NCBI GenBank assembly: GCA_963989385.1
Contig: OZ022508.1
Span: forward strand, 30,464,166 to 30,528,165
Direction: 5' to 3'
Origin: Ctena decussata
Taxonomy: Eukaryota > Mollusca > Bivalvia > Lucinida > Lucinidae
DNA length: 64,000 bases
Shown in pieces: positions 10,971 through 20,952 of this stretch. The notes under the pieces are model-generated. The model saw only the letters and a list, made by a program, of their open reading frames with translations. It did not search any database and was not told the origin of the DNA. The first letter of the stretch is position 1; every line of letters begins with the position of its first letter. The position numbers and the translations under genes are program-made.

Positions 10971-11345
10971 CAGCCCCGGATCCAGGGGGTGGGCTTGGGG
11001 GCTGCAGCCCCGCCATTTGGCCTCTGTGTTATGTATATTGTGTAGGCCTCCAGATTATAAGAAGTATTTGATGACAGTTTTAGACAAAATATCCAGTGTG
11101 GTTGGATCAAAATATTCAAAATATATGTTGTGACATCTCATTAGAATCGCCTCGGGGAGGCGATTCTAATGAGAAACCACAACATATATTTAAAGGGAAA
11201 AATATATAAAAAATTCTCTTGAAATTGAACCATAAATATGTCATATTTTCAAGCTCCCTCCCCCACACAACTACATTTCGGCACCTCCTAGCCCCACCAG
11301 TTATCCAGAGCCCCACCAGGACGTGATGGTCTGGACCCGGGCCTG
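10971..11345. mobile_element. Family E MITE, copy 1
   Basis: Ends CAGCCCCGGATCCAG and CTGGACCCGGGCCTG. The centre is a palindrome: ATATATGTTGTGACATCTCA, TTAGAATCGCCTC, then the inverse. GC-rich segments lie next to the ends. The 105-codon minus-strand frame overlaps it and is not a gene. Confidence 0.85.
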
Positions 11346-11604
11346 ACACACTTGCAAATGCATTGAAGTCTATGGAAAATAAAATTTTGGGGAAAGACTT
11401 TTGACACTTGGCTGTATAAGAGTCGTACAGCATTCTTACATGTATATCTAGCCTATCGGATTACAGAAGCTCGAAATTTTAATTTCCAGGTGTGAATAAA
11501 ACTGTGCAATCAACAGGCATGTTTCCCCACAAACCAGTGACGAAAAGAGCAATTTAGGCTAGCATTTTGCATATTGAGATCAGATATATAAAATTAGGCT
11601 ATTT

Positions 11605-12055
11605 GATCTAGACTGAAACAACATGTATTGAAACAATATAAATATAAATCTATCTGGATTGAAACAAAAAAAAATGATTCAAATAGATATTATAACAAAT
11701 AGACAAAACCACTGATGTGGATTTAAACAAGAAAAACATTTCATCGGAACTGAAACAAACAAGAATTTATCTTAACTGAAACAGACCAAATATTGATTTG
11801 CATTGAAACATAAAAAATTGATCTGGATTGAAACATGACAAAATATACTTAAGGACAAAAGTTTTGCACGGATGTCAATTTAACATCCGTGCAGAACTTT
11901 TGCCCTTAAGTATATTAATCTGAACCAAGACAGACAAAAAAAAAATACGATCAGCAATGAAACAACATAAATTGATCTGGATTGAAAGAAATAAATTGTT
12001 GATCTGGATTGAAACAAACAGAAGACTGATCTGTATCAAAACAATTAAAGCAAAT
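11605..12055 (+). repeat. Degenerate short-period array (ATCTGGATTGAAACA)
   Basis: About twelve diverged copies of TGATCTGGATTGAAACA recur at irregular 25-45 bp spacing with AT-rich linkers. A 75-bp palindrome interrupts the array. Too diverged and irregular for a CRISPR array, and the wrong kind of genome for one. Confidence 0.65.
11842..11916. mobile_element. 75-bp near-perfect palindrome inside the array
   Basis: Arms AATATACTTAAGGACAAAAG and CTTTTGCCCTTAAGTATATT flank TTTTGCACGGATGTCAATTT and its inverse. The TATA termini are compatible with a TA-target mini-element. Only a few mismatches, so recent relative to the array. Confidence 0.7.
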
Positions 12056-12107
12056 TATACATGTATATTGAAGAATTGATCAAACCGAGTGCAAATCAAA
12101 GTATGTA

Positions 12108-12294
12108 CAGCAAAACCTGTCTCAAAGGGTCATCCAAAGGGACACACAAAACTGGATGCTTAACACAGATTACCCCTTAATGCACTTTCATTGCACTGTA
12201 TTTTGCACTTGGTGGATTCATTTGCACTGTATTCAAGGGACCTGAAGACAGGTGATCCCTTAATAATGTGACCCGTTGAGACAGGTTTACACTG
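12108..12294. mobile_element. TIR element flanked by TA (AAACCTGTCTCAA family)
   Basis: The left end runs CAGCAAAACCTGTCTCAAAG and the right end is its inverse, with a TA dinucleotide on each side. 187 bp, non-coding. A TA target is typical of Tc1/mariner-like elements. Ends resemble those of the element at 54759..55273. Confidence 0.75.
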
Positions 12295-12522
12295 TAAACT
12301 TACAAAAACAAAATAACAGCGTCCTGCTGACCTATATAAGTTTTAAAAGCACATATCAGACATGTACTTACCACAAATAACAGCATAACTCGTTATTTCT
12401 TTCAATTTCGAATCTAAGTCCCTTATTCAGGACTGTAGGTCAAAAACTGATTGACAAATATGCAGACTCTAATCAAACTGCTTCTTCGAAGTCTTATATA
12501 TTGTAGCACTTCAATGGCTCGA

Positions 12523-12716
12523 CACATACTTTCGTTTCCCCTTCGCTGATTCAAGAAGGGCAGTTGTCAGTTACTGGCGAAAATATGTGTGGACTTAAAA
12601 CTGGTTAACCACTTAGGAGGTCTAAGCCTGCCCAGGAACAGTGTGGTTTGGTTAACTGATCGTCCCGACATGACCATAGCTGTTTACCAAGGACGTAAAG
12701 CAACAAATCAATCAAC
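12523..12716 (+). mobile_element. 5'-truncated SINE body with target duplication
   Basis: Matches, in opposite orientation, the body of the tRNA-headed SINE at 20551..20815: CATACTTTCGTTTCCCCTTC, TTCAAGAAGGGCAG, GCCCAGGAACAGTGTGG, GACATGACCATAGCTG and a CAACAAATCAATCAA tail. The tRNA head is missing. GGCTCGA at 12516..12522 and 12717..12723 forms a 7-bp direct repeat at the insertion edges. Confidence 0.8.
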
Positions 12717-12950
12717 GGCTCGAACCCTGATGGCTCGTCAACCCTGCCCGACTAGAACTCCTTCCTGGGTCCCTAGAAGTTACTTTATATAGAATTTAAC
12801 CCTAAATTGGTAGAGCTACTCTTGGCTGGAACTAGTTTTCAGGGTCCCAAGCCTGTTCGAGCCACTAAAGTTTCAACTTTAGGTGGTCAGTACATGTATT
12901 TGCTTAGACCTTTCGCTATCAAAAGAGATGGCAGTTCGTCTAAAGACTCT

Positions 12951-13066
12951 AACCCATTAATGTCTGGACTCCCATAGAAAGGTCATAGACAAACAGTTCA
13001 GATCCAGATCAGACGCCGCATAACGCGGCGTCTGATCAGGGTCTACGCTGTTTGCATAAAATCTAC
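12951..13066. mobile_element. Family N MITE
   Basis: Starts in TAACCCATTAATGTCTGGAC, then GACAAACAGTTCAGATCCAG and a GACGCCGCATAACGCGGCGTC hairpin, returning via GGTCTACGCTGTTTGC. A sister copy lies at 45024..45134. Confidence 0.7.
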
Positions 13067-13493
13067 GGCAAGATGATTTGACTCGTCCACTTTAATGATA
13101 GAAGAGTCCACTTTATTGTACATGCCTTCACTTATACAAATATGAAGAATATAAAACAGCAGCATCACAGTTTGTCGAGTAAGAACACAACCATTTCATA
13201 GAAAAAAAAATCTACACATTACGGAAAGCCAATGCGCATGCTCAGAACGTAAAGTAAAACTTGTTTCACAGTAGGATATGTCATTTTATCATAATATGAC
13301 GTTGCTGTTATTCAAAGGATAAGGCCCTGTCATAAAAATCGTATGATCACACGTGAAATAACACTTTGGCGCGTACACTTAACGTCATTGACAACGTCTA
13401 TGTCAACAATGCGTTTTCTTATTGAAATGATATTCTTTAAGGGGCGGTCATGAAAATCCCATTTTAAAGGTCATATGACAGAATCTTAAACTC
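13067..13493. other. No gene recognised
   Basis: Contains GACTCGTCCACTTTAATGAT followed by AGAAGAGTCCAC, shared in diverged form near 36025. No coding signal. Confidence 0.4.
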
Positions 13494-13571
13494 GTGGTCT
13501 TTTCATATGAAATTGATGAAGATCGCCGAAGCATTCGGTGAGTTTCATAAATTTTATATGAAAAGACCACT
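13494..13571. repeat. Hairpin GTGGTCTTTTCATAT
   Basis: GTGGTCTTTTCATATGAAAT at the left and ATATGAAAAGACCAC at the right are inverted copies around a CGAAGCATTCGG-containing loop. The 80-codon frame at 13448..13690 crosses it. Confidence 0.65.
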
Positions 13572-13815
13572 CCTATAAAATCCTCAATTTCAAAAGATTT
13601 TATGATCTCTTCGGCAACTTTAAGATTTGTGGACAATCGTCCCGATTCAATTCGACCAAAAGTTGTCAAGCAACATGCTAAACAACCCATATTTTTGCGT
13701 CTGTTGCTAGGAGACCTTAGTTTTCGCGTATAAGAATGTCTAAAGAACTATCGTATATTTTATTTTTTTCTGATCTTCTGAAAGAATCTACATGTAGTTA
13801 ATATCTTAGGAGGCA

Positions 13816-14058
13816 CACAACCTTGATACTATTTGAATCAACGATGATTTAAAGTCGAGACGTTGAATCAAAGTTAATTGAATATTGTAGATTAAACTGA
13901 GCGGGCACGACATCGAAATGACGTCGTGTTCACGTTGATGCAACGTCAACACGCCGCACTGATGTCAGTGCTACGTCATTTCGACGGCATATGCCTGTTG
14001 AGTAATGACTTAGAACCAACACTGATTCAATGTTGTTTCAATGTTGTGGGCCTGGTGG
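13816..14058. mobile_element. Family L palindromic MITE, larger form
   Basis: Outer arms ACAACCTTGATACTATTTGA and AATGTTGTGGGCCTGGTGGG enclose an inner inverted pair, GACATCGAAATGACGTCG and TACGTCATTTCGACGGC. It lies just downstream of the fucosyltransferase 3' end on that gene's strand. Confidence 0.6.
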
Positions 14059-14107
14059 GTTCCGGCTGAAAGAGGAATGATAGCTATCATAAATATGTTA
14101 CTTTATC

Positions 14108-14113
14108 TTTATT
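14108..14113 (-). promoter_or_regulatory. Candidate polyadenylation signal (AATAAA)
   Basis: AATAAA on the minus strand about 370 bp beyond the fucosyltransferase stop codon. The nearest canonical hexamer I found; plausible but unproven. Confidence 0.35.
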
Positions 14114-14189
14114 AACAATGCAACCAGTTCCAGTACAACACAACACAATATTTCGGAAAAAAACGTTTGTATTGTATTGCACACAAAGC

Positions 14190-14395
14190 TGGAGATTAGC
14201 TTGACTGATATGTGCTCGCATAGCTAACAAGACCTGTCCGCGTACAGGATAGCTCACCTGACAGCGCCTTGCCCATAACATAAAAATAGTTTTGTTGTAA
14301 AACTTTAACGTGTGAAGCCCACGGCCTCGCCAACGCCAACGCCAAGGTGACAAAAATAGCTCTCTGTACTTTCTACAGGCGAGCTAAAAATTGCA
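14190..14395. repeat. Dispersed repeat with GAGCTAAAAA end in the gene's 3' flank
   Basis: Carries GTACAGGATAGCTCACCTGA, CCTCGCCAACGCCAACGCCA and ends CTACAGGCGAGCTAAAAAT. A related GGCGAGCTATCCTGTACG occurs near 19340. It probably lies in the fucosyltransferase 3' UTR. Confidence 0.45.
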
Positions 14396-14484
14396 ACGTT
14401 TAAAAGGGGAATACAAAAATCTAAGTCAATGTATACAACTTAGCATGCGCATAGGTTTCCCGTATATCTAAGAAATATTAGCAA

Positions 14485-14842
14485 TCATAAATAATCGTCA
14501 ACAATAAACTTGGATTTCCTCGGCTTGTTACGCCATTTTTCGTTACCTATACACACTTCCGGTCCTCGCCACCATCTCTCAAGGTCACGGTAGCTGTGAG
14601 TTTCACGTGGCGCGTGTAGCATGGAGCATATTCGACACCAGAAGAATGTATTAATGTTGCGTCCTGTACCTTTCCATTGGAAGTATTCGTTATAGAGATC
14701 ATCATTTTGGTCGAGTTTGATAAGGTATTCAGCTAGTTCTTTCGGTGACTCAAAATCATCGACATGTATGTAAGAGTGCGGTGGCGCCGCTCGCTTGTAG
14801 TCCTCCGGAGCTGCACCCATGACAATTGGAATGACGTCATGC
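14485..14842 (-). CDS. Alpha-1,3-fucosyltransferase, coding exon 2 (C-terminal)
   Basis: This is the last coding exon of the GT10 gene whose first coding exon is at 16357..17384. It starts after an ATTTTCAG acceptor and completes the split codon CA|G. It gives 118 residues and a TAA stop, opening HDVIPIVMGAAPEDYKRAAP and continuing PHSYIHVDDFESPKELAEYL. Those phrases match the conserved GT10 C-terminal region, which in known family members helps form the GDP-fucose pocket. Two close cysteines (FFWCRICSM) follow; in the family, C-terminal cysteines often form disulfides. ORF-finding alone misses the seven residues upstream of the internal Met at 14820. The joined reading frame is 1,386 nt from the ATG at 17384, divisible by three. 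Confidence 0.93.
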
Positions 14843-14860
14843 CTGAAAATGAAGGTACAC

Positions 14861-15112
14861 TAACCCTTGAAGCGCCAAGAATTCGCAAACAGCATAGATC
14901 CAGATGAGGCGACTCATAATGAGCCGCCAAATACCAGACAGCAACCTGTTAAAACAAAAAATGTTTCATCAAAGCCGCATATTCAAGACTAAAGGCAAAC
15001 AGTGAAGACAGAAAGTCTTCACTGTTTGCCATCTAGTCTTGAATATGCACCTTTGTCGGAACATTTTTGTTTAAACAGTTTGCTGTCTGGTATTTGGCGC
15101 TGGAAGGGCTAA
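14861..15112. mobile_element. Family B MITE at the intron 3' end
   Basis: Left end TAACCCTTGAAGCGCCAAG, right end TTTGGCGCTGGAAGGGCTAA. Contains TTCGCAAACAGCATAGATCC, an inner long hairpin (GGCAAACAGTGAAGAC around AGAAA) and the family B ATGTTTCATC segment. Its edge is 19 bp from the first base of exon 2, so on the gene's strand the branch-point region falls inside the transposon. Confidence 0.85.
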
Positions 15113-15538
15113 TCTCTAGCCATTTTTTTTAACTTTTCAAGCTCATTGCAGCTTTGCGCAAAGATATATCAGCAAGTTCCTACAACGGTACACAATGGCA
15201 AAATGATAGTGTGCGCTTGGTGGGTAAATACTGGCAATAGCTTGTAGAAAGCTTTCTGAAATTTGTTCTGAGTATATGAATGAAACTGGTTGACACAAAA
15301 GTTTATATATTCAGCATTATATTTCGTGCTCAGCTGAGCTGAATATAATTTGAATATGAAAAATAGTTTTCCTGGAGCATGGTTTTGAAAATTAGCATCG
15401 CCGATATGTGTAAATTTGCATGTTCACCATTAGCATTTTAACTGCCGCAGGAGGAAAGTGAAGAAAAAACTTTTTTCTGTCCATAAGGAAGTATAAACTT
15501 TAAGCCTTTACAAATGCACAGATAGCAAATGAAAATTC

Positions 15539-15769
15539 TGAGCCGCGACACGAGAAAGCAAACGATGAGGTTGTGCGCCAAGCGGAGATTCAGATCAGCC
15601 TGGGCATCCGCTCAGTCTGACCAGAGTCTTCGCTGTCCGCATGCAGGTAACTTAGACCTTTAGCTACCCGTTAAGCGCTTAGCGAAGATTCTGCTCGGAC
15701 TGAGCGGATGCCCAGGCTGATCTGACTCTTGGCTGGGTCACTTTGTTGGTTTTCTCGGGTCGCGGCTCA
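15539..15769. mobile_element. Family A palindromic MITE (A4), intronic
   Basis: TGAGCCGCGACACGAGAAAG to TTTTCTCGGGTCGCGGCTCA, with both arms intact. Transcribed as part of the fucosyltransferase intron, it could form a hairpin of about 100 bp. Confidence 0.9.
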
Positions 15770-16356
15770 GAAATGAAAAGAACTTTTACTGCAGGTGTTA
15801 TCTGCGATTTACTGCACAGAGTCCTTCATAGTCACCCGCCCATCGTCCTCATATGACTAAAATACTGTCAGAAAGGACATAAAGCCGCCAAGGTAATCGA
15901 CAATCCATCCATGCTTTCTATCGCTATTGGAAGAAATTATAATGACAATAAAAACATTAATTCAGCAAACCCCGTGCTCCGCCTGTGTGCTCATTGTCAC
16001 AGAAACAGTTACTAGTAAATCAGAAAAAACAAAATGACCAAAGCTTCCGCCGCCGACGATGGTTTGGCGTCACTACCTGGTGGTGTTATAAAGAAAAGAC
16101 TAAACGCAATCATACACTCTCGATATCTCAAAGTCGAAGTTCATCTCAATCTACTGGTATCTACAGAAAATTTACTTTGAGACACCCGTTGTTTGAGATA
16201 ATAGGGGTTAAAATGAAAAGAAAAATAGGAAATGTGTCCAAAATGTGTCTAACCTATATTCTTTAATATAAGAGGGCACTTTGAGATATCAGTGTTTGAG
16301 ATAACGAAAGTCAATTGTAATTAAAGCTCAATTGCCAGTGTATTAAATATACTTAC

Positions 16357-17384
16357 TGCAGTCCGTTGACAAAGAACTTCTCTGTGATATAATCTCTGCA
16401 ATTGGAATTCTCAAAAGCGAGGTAAAATTTATAATCTTGGTTGAGCATTTCAAAGCACCTTTGTGCTGAGTGTCTGGGACATTTAAGAGTTCCACAAGCA
16501 CCGTAAATGTCTACACTAATATGTTTTGCAAGTTCAGCTGCGTATTCTCGCCTACCGTTTCTTCCTCCGCAGTTAGAAACGAACCAAGCCACCTGTTTAG
16601 TTTTCCCTGTTGCATAGCTACGATTCTGGGGCAACGTCAAAATTTTATCATTATATGGAACAAATTTTTCATACGGCGCAACGATATCAGAATCGTGTCT
16701 GTAAGTTGCCGTCCAATTTATAGTATGAGCAAAGGCACTTAATCCAGGGGTATGATACGGAGATTCTAACATGAATAAAACCCATATCTGATGAGGGGGC
16801 CGGGTGGTCCAGGATTTCGTTGGGTGGTGAAATAAAACAGCATCAGCAGTTGCGGCAGCTGCTTTATTGTCCGTTACTTCACATGTGTTTACTCGGCATT
16901 CTTGATCGATAAACTGCTGTCGACCTCTCTTTATGTTTCCCCACCCACCAAGACCAGAATAAACTAGGATTTGCTTAAGAGGAATATCGCCACCGTCCAG
17001 TGTTGCTTGCGTATTAGGCGATGACGTATATTTTAGCTGGTTCAAAATTCTATCATTATCATAAAAAACTTTATCGGGCCATACCAGCAGCGGTGGTTCT
17101 TTGGTTGCAACTTTAATTCCCGGTAAATACTTAATTTTAGTCACTCTTTCTGTTATGTTTGTTTCATTGCGATACAAGTCACTTTTATTAAATGACCAAG
17201 AAATTTTTGGCATAAGTGGATGATGAACCCTATTATGTTCATCTTCTGTGTCAAAATCCTGACCCCAGGGTCGCGAGCGATCTGTAATAATCCAGACATG
17301 ACGATTATAGAAATTAAACGTCACAAGAAAAATACATCCCGCAGTTAAAAACCACGTGACAACCTTTTTCAACGTAAACCGCAT
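16357..17384 (-). CDS. Alpha-1,3-fucosyltransferase (GT10), coding exon 1
   Basis: Encodes residues 1-342 plus two bases of codon 343 of a 461-residue type II membrane enzyme. The family transfers fucose from GDP-fucose in alpha-1,3 linkage to GlcNAc on glycans in the Golgi. The start is the ATG at 17384; the frame stays open upstream, but with a TTG rather than a Met. Residues ~8-27 form the single membrane anchor (VVTWFLTAGCIFLVTFNF), followed by a variable stem with N-glycosylation sequons at about N66, N73 and N76. The catalytic part shows DAVLFHHPTK (~181-190), WVLFMLESP (~201-209), NWTATYRHDSDI (~223-234) and the GT10 signature FYLAFENSNCRDYITEKF (~320-337). The exon ends CTGCA|GTAAGT and joins exon 2 in frame. 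Length is normal for invertebrate FucT-C-like proteins. The exact acceptor glycan cannot be read from sequence. Confidence 0.95.
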
Positions 17385-17690
17385 AATAAACTTTACAATA
17401 ATCTTCCGCTGCAGAATATAACAACACAATTCTCGGCAATTCCAATCCTACTGCCCCGAAGATATGGAACTGAACCACTTATCCTGAGACCGAAGAAAGA
17501 CTAATGGCACAAAATGAAGGCACAAGATACAATCTGGGACTTTGATCGGCTTTGATTCACATTATTGCTCAACACGCGCGTAATCCCGCCATAATTTCCT
17601 GCACTTTCCCATGACATCGAGTTCCATCATCCAGCCTTGCTTATGTCTCCCCAAGAGCTCATTCACGCCATTCTTGTCTCGTTTCAATCC
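17385..17690 (-). promoter_or_regulatory. Candidate 5' UTR and splice acceptors of the fucosyltransferase exon
   Basis: Two good acceptors precede the ATG: TTGCTTTCTGCTTTCAG with exon start 17690, and TCTTTCTTCGGTCTCAG with exon start 17483. The longer form would carry several upstream ATGs, including a 22-codon frame beginning MMELDVMGKC that stops at 17562. The shorter form would exclude them. No donor or promoter further upstream could be assigned. Confidence 0.4.
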
Positions 17691-18922
17691 CTGAAAGCAG
17701 AAAGCAATAACATGAAAATATGCTGGGAGACAGGGGGAAAACTGCGACAATCGAAGACGACACAGGTCATCCTGCGGATAAATACAGCCCTAAAAGGTTC
17801 TCCATTTTCACATTTATGGTTTCGCCAAAAATTATTTTTTTAGATGCGAACATCAAAGGTATTGATCAGACTGCGCCCATGCGCAGCCTGATCAGAACCA
17901 CTGATGCTCGCATATGTCTAAAGACTTATTTTCCTTGTTCAAACAAAAGCTTAACGTCAGAAGCTAAAAGATATTCCGTGTCAGGTCGGATTTTGATATG
18001 AATCACAAAACGAAAATACTTAATGACATCTGATCTTTAATGAGTTATCATTATTGCTCGCCAATACTTCTAGTGGATCGTTTATTGACTGGCAGATGGC
18101 ATTGTCACAGACAGTCGGCACTTTTCGCATCGATCTGTCGCATTTCTCGCGGGCATGCTGGGAAATTATCATTCGGGTAGTTTCGGCAGCTATCCTTTCA
18201 AGCTTTGTTCGTCATCTTTATCTAAATTTGAACAATACCCATAATTCACAGTTCCTAAAACCGCGCCTACTGTAAACAAGTATACATCCCTACATTAAAT
18301 GTAAGGTAAAATCACGAACTTATGAGAGACATTGAACACGAGCGATTTTGTTTGTGAGTATGTCACATGCTAAGTTGTCGTTGCATTGGCCAGTTATACA
18401 CTATCAGGTGACTTGGAGTGGCATTTTGAGTGTGGCTCGGAACTATGTATTCCATGCACCAATTACGAGACGTCAGTTTACTTCTCGCAAAAATGGTTTA
18501 AACAATTCAGTCGCGTCGAGCCGTTGCCTCTAAAAACCTGCATTGGCAGCTCCACTGCAGAGGAACCAGGCATCTGCTCCCGATTGATATTATGACTTAT
18601 TACTATATAACTGATAAATAACTAAAAAGGCCTACTCATTACACCTTACGTAAGGAACAAAGTGGAGTTAGTACTCTTGGCTTGCGAAGATGGGAAAGCG
18701 CAGGAGAAGTGGTGAAAGGGTTGGGCACAGAAAACAGAGGGCCTTACATATGGTTATACATCTGTTGATGACAAGGCCAGTTTAACCGCTAAGATCTACA
18801 CTGTTCGGTAACCGATAAGCCCGCTTTGACCAAGATAAAACTGAGGTGTACCCACGATGCACCAAAAACAACGACAAAGGTGTCGAATACAAAAATGGTA
18901 GATGGCCGACGTACCTAAGTAT
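17691..18922. other. Upstream of the fucosyltransferase; no gene recognised
   Basis: Includes a small CTGATCAGAACC/TTGATCAGACTG hairpin near 17865 related to the shared MITE cores. It also has a less AT-rich stretch (18040..18290) with no supported frame. The phrase TACGTAAGGAACAAAGTGGA at about 18647 recurs in diverged form near 33071. A first non-coding exon of the gene could lie here. Confidence 0.4.
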
Positions 18923-19112
18923 TTAATTCTTAAAGCACCAAAACATGACGACAAAATTTATGTCTGCAATATACCAGAAAAACAGTTCGTCCAAGCCATA
19001 TTATATTGCGAATTCAGAGACTAGAGGGCAACCGATATAGATCCAGATGAGGAAGCTGACTATGAGCCGTTTGCAAATTCAACTATTTTCGATTTTGGCG
19101 CTTCAAGGGTTC
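18923..19112. mobile_element. Family B MITE
   Basis: Left TTAATTCTTAAAGCACCAAA, right TTTTGGCGCTTCAAGGGTTC. Interior AAATTTATGTCTGCA, GTTCGTCCAAGCCATATTAT and an eroded core with ATAGATCCAGATGAGG. Same layout as 44231..44430. Confidence 0.8.
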
Positions 19113-20199
19113 AGGTGAAATAGGGTACCTTGAATACCGGTAGCACAGAATGTCACTTAATATAAAATTATGCATGAACACAAACTACCGAAATTATGTT
19201 AAATTGATAAACCTGAACTAATCACATTTATTATCCCAAAATTGAAAATTGAACGACTGAAAATTGAAAAAGTTGACTAAAGCGTCAGCGATGGCAGTGG
19301 CATTCACGTCCCACTTCTTTCATGAAATGAGCAAGGTGCTGTAGGCGAGCTATCCTGTACGAAAACTAGACTTGTTTTATTATCAAAAGCTGGCAAACTA
19401 GCCAACGGTGGGTACTGAATTATTTTCTGCTCTGATAGCTAATTGACACGTTCTGTCTTAACATTTAGGATCATTGCACTAACTTTTCTTATGCAGTAAA
19501 TGACAAAAGACGTCTCAAAGGTAAAATACAAATGTTTGAAGTCTTTCTGACTCAGCAGCCCAAAGGGTAGGAGGAAGATACACTTAATGACCCTGTCATA
19601 TGTTTGTGCATCGACCTGTATAACTGAGTGTGCAGAGGCAATAATAGGGGCAAATTCATGATAGTACAATCATGCTGTATATCCCCGGAGGAGGAGAATT
19701 ATGCCGTCAGATACTTCTGTGTTAGCCTTGCAGCAGCTGGTATTTCAAACTTGTCTGACAAAATTGAGATCTTCAGGTACGCAGCAGCGCGTTAAAATGT
19801 TGTAAAATGATGACAAACGTTGAATTTCGAAATACGCACCACCGTATCTGCGTATAGGCAAATACACATTAGCCCTTGAAATAAGGAGAAGGGAACACCT
19901 GAGTAAAAAAAGTAACACCGTACATGTAGGTGCAAACAGCAAATAGACAGATCAGTCTGTGGTTTCGCGCAAACTAAGCAAGCTATTATCTGTTTGGTAT
20001 ATCATGTGCATGTATACGGAGTTTTCGTTCTTTCTGCATGTTCTGTATACGATAATACAGTTGAACTTCACTGGCTCGAACTCGGAAGGGTACCCAGATC
20101 GGAGATTTCTGCTGGCACCGAGTGGCTTAAATTATGACCGATCATTAAACAGGAAGTCACCCTTGCTATAATAGAAAAGCATAATACATGCATATTGAC
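19113..20199. other. No gene recognised
   Basis: Only a GGCGAGCTATCCTGTACG fragment (about 19345) and a CGTATAGGCAAATAC fragment (about 19853, related to the repeat near 26130) are identifiable. Short frames show no domain. Confidence 0.4.
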
Positions 20200-20405
20200 A
20201 CGCGTCGTGTGAAAAAGTACCTTCATGACGGTATGTAAGAATATGAAAGACTCAGATTAGCCTGCACAACCTCAAAGTCTGGTCTGCTCAGATCTTCACT
20301 TTCCCATCTACAGTCTGTGAAAAGTGACAGTTACAGACTTTGACCAGTTTGCACAAACACGCAGGCTGATTTGAGTGTTTCGGTGGGTGTTACGCTAGAG
20401 GTCCG
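20200..20405. mobile_element. Diverged palindromic MITE related to family A
   Basis: GAAAGACTCAGATTAGCCTG and CAGGCTGATTTGAGTGTTTC are inverted arms around TTCACTTTCCCATCTACAG, in the same order as family A. The outer ends are eroded (CGTCGTGTGAAAAAG). Confidence 0.55.
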
Positions 20406-20550
20406 AGTTGAAGTCGGAAATATTTCGACCTTAAACAGAGACTCCATTACAAACAGCCATTCATTATCATCCTTTCAAGGCCCAATATAAGTTCAGAGGG
20501 TCGCAAAATCATGCCATCCATTGAACCATCACTACGACCTGTGAAGAGAG

Positions 20551-20815
20551 ATTGATTGATTGTTTTGTTGCTTTACGTCCACGGTAGACAGCTATGGTCA
20601 TGTCGGGACGGTCAGTTAACATAACCACACTGTTCCTGGGCAGGCTTAGACATCCTAAGCGGTTAACCAGTACGAAGTGCACATACTTTCGCCACTACTG
20701 CCCTTCTTGAATCAGCGGAAGGAGAAACGAAAGTATGTGGCCAGACCGCGTATCGAGCCCAGGACCTCTGACTTATGAGTCAGGTGCCCTACCGACTGCG
20801 CTACGCGGCCCGGCA
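20551..20815 (-). mobile_element. tRNA-derived SINE, full length with target duplication
   Basis: On the minus strand the 5' end is a tRNA-like head: GGCCGCGTAGCGCAGTCGG (A box), a CTGACTCATAAGTCAG stem-loop and CCTGGGCTCGATACGCGG (B box). A body and a CAATCAATCAAT-type tail follow. The acceptor stem does not pair properly, so it is not a functional tRNA-Met. GTGAAGAGAG at 20541..20550 and GTGAAGACAG at 20816..20825 are near-identical target duplications. A headless copy lies at 12523..12716. Confidence 0.88.
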
Positions 20816-20952
20816 GTGAAGACAGAAATAAGTTATATAGAGCATGGATCGACCGCCTTTACCGAGAGACAATGTTCGAGCTTTAGCGAGTGGATTATCC
20901 ACCTGTAGAGGCGAACAAGAAATCATCAGAAGGGCTGTCTCGCCTGTCTGCG

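Larger units (their letters stand above)
14843..16356 (-). other. Fucosyltransferase intron (GT-AG, 1,514 bp)
   Basis: The donor GTAAGT begins at 16356 and the acceptor AG is at 14844..14843, phase 2. The intron holds a family B MITE (14861..15112) and a full-length family A palindrome (15539..15769). The 93-codon plus-strand frame at 15985..16266 lies inside and has no recognisable domain. Reading through the donor meets a stop at once (CAG TAA). Confidence 0.9.

Noticed and set aside
11116..11433. 105-codon minus-strand frame
   Set aside because: It lies mostly in the family E MITE.
11605..12055. CRISPR-like repeat and spacer pattern
   Set aside because: The repeats are diverged and irregularly spaced, no cas genes are present, and the genome is eukaryotic.
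15985..16266. 93-codon plus-strand frame inside the fucosyltransferase intron
   Set aside because: No domain, antisense to the intron, and no splice or promoter support.
17385..17429. Extended fucosyltransferase N-terminus starting at 17429
   Set aside because: That start codon is TTG; the first ATG in frame is at 17384 and gives a normal type II anchor.
20735..20815. Possible tRNA-Met gene (CAT in a CTGACTCATAAGTCAG stem-loop, minus strand)
   Set aside because: The acceptor stem does not pair, the T arm is weak, and the sequence continues into a SINE body with a target duplication, so it is a SINE head.
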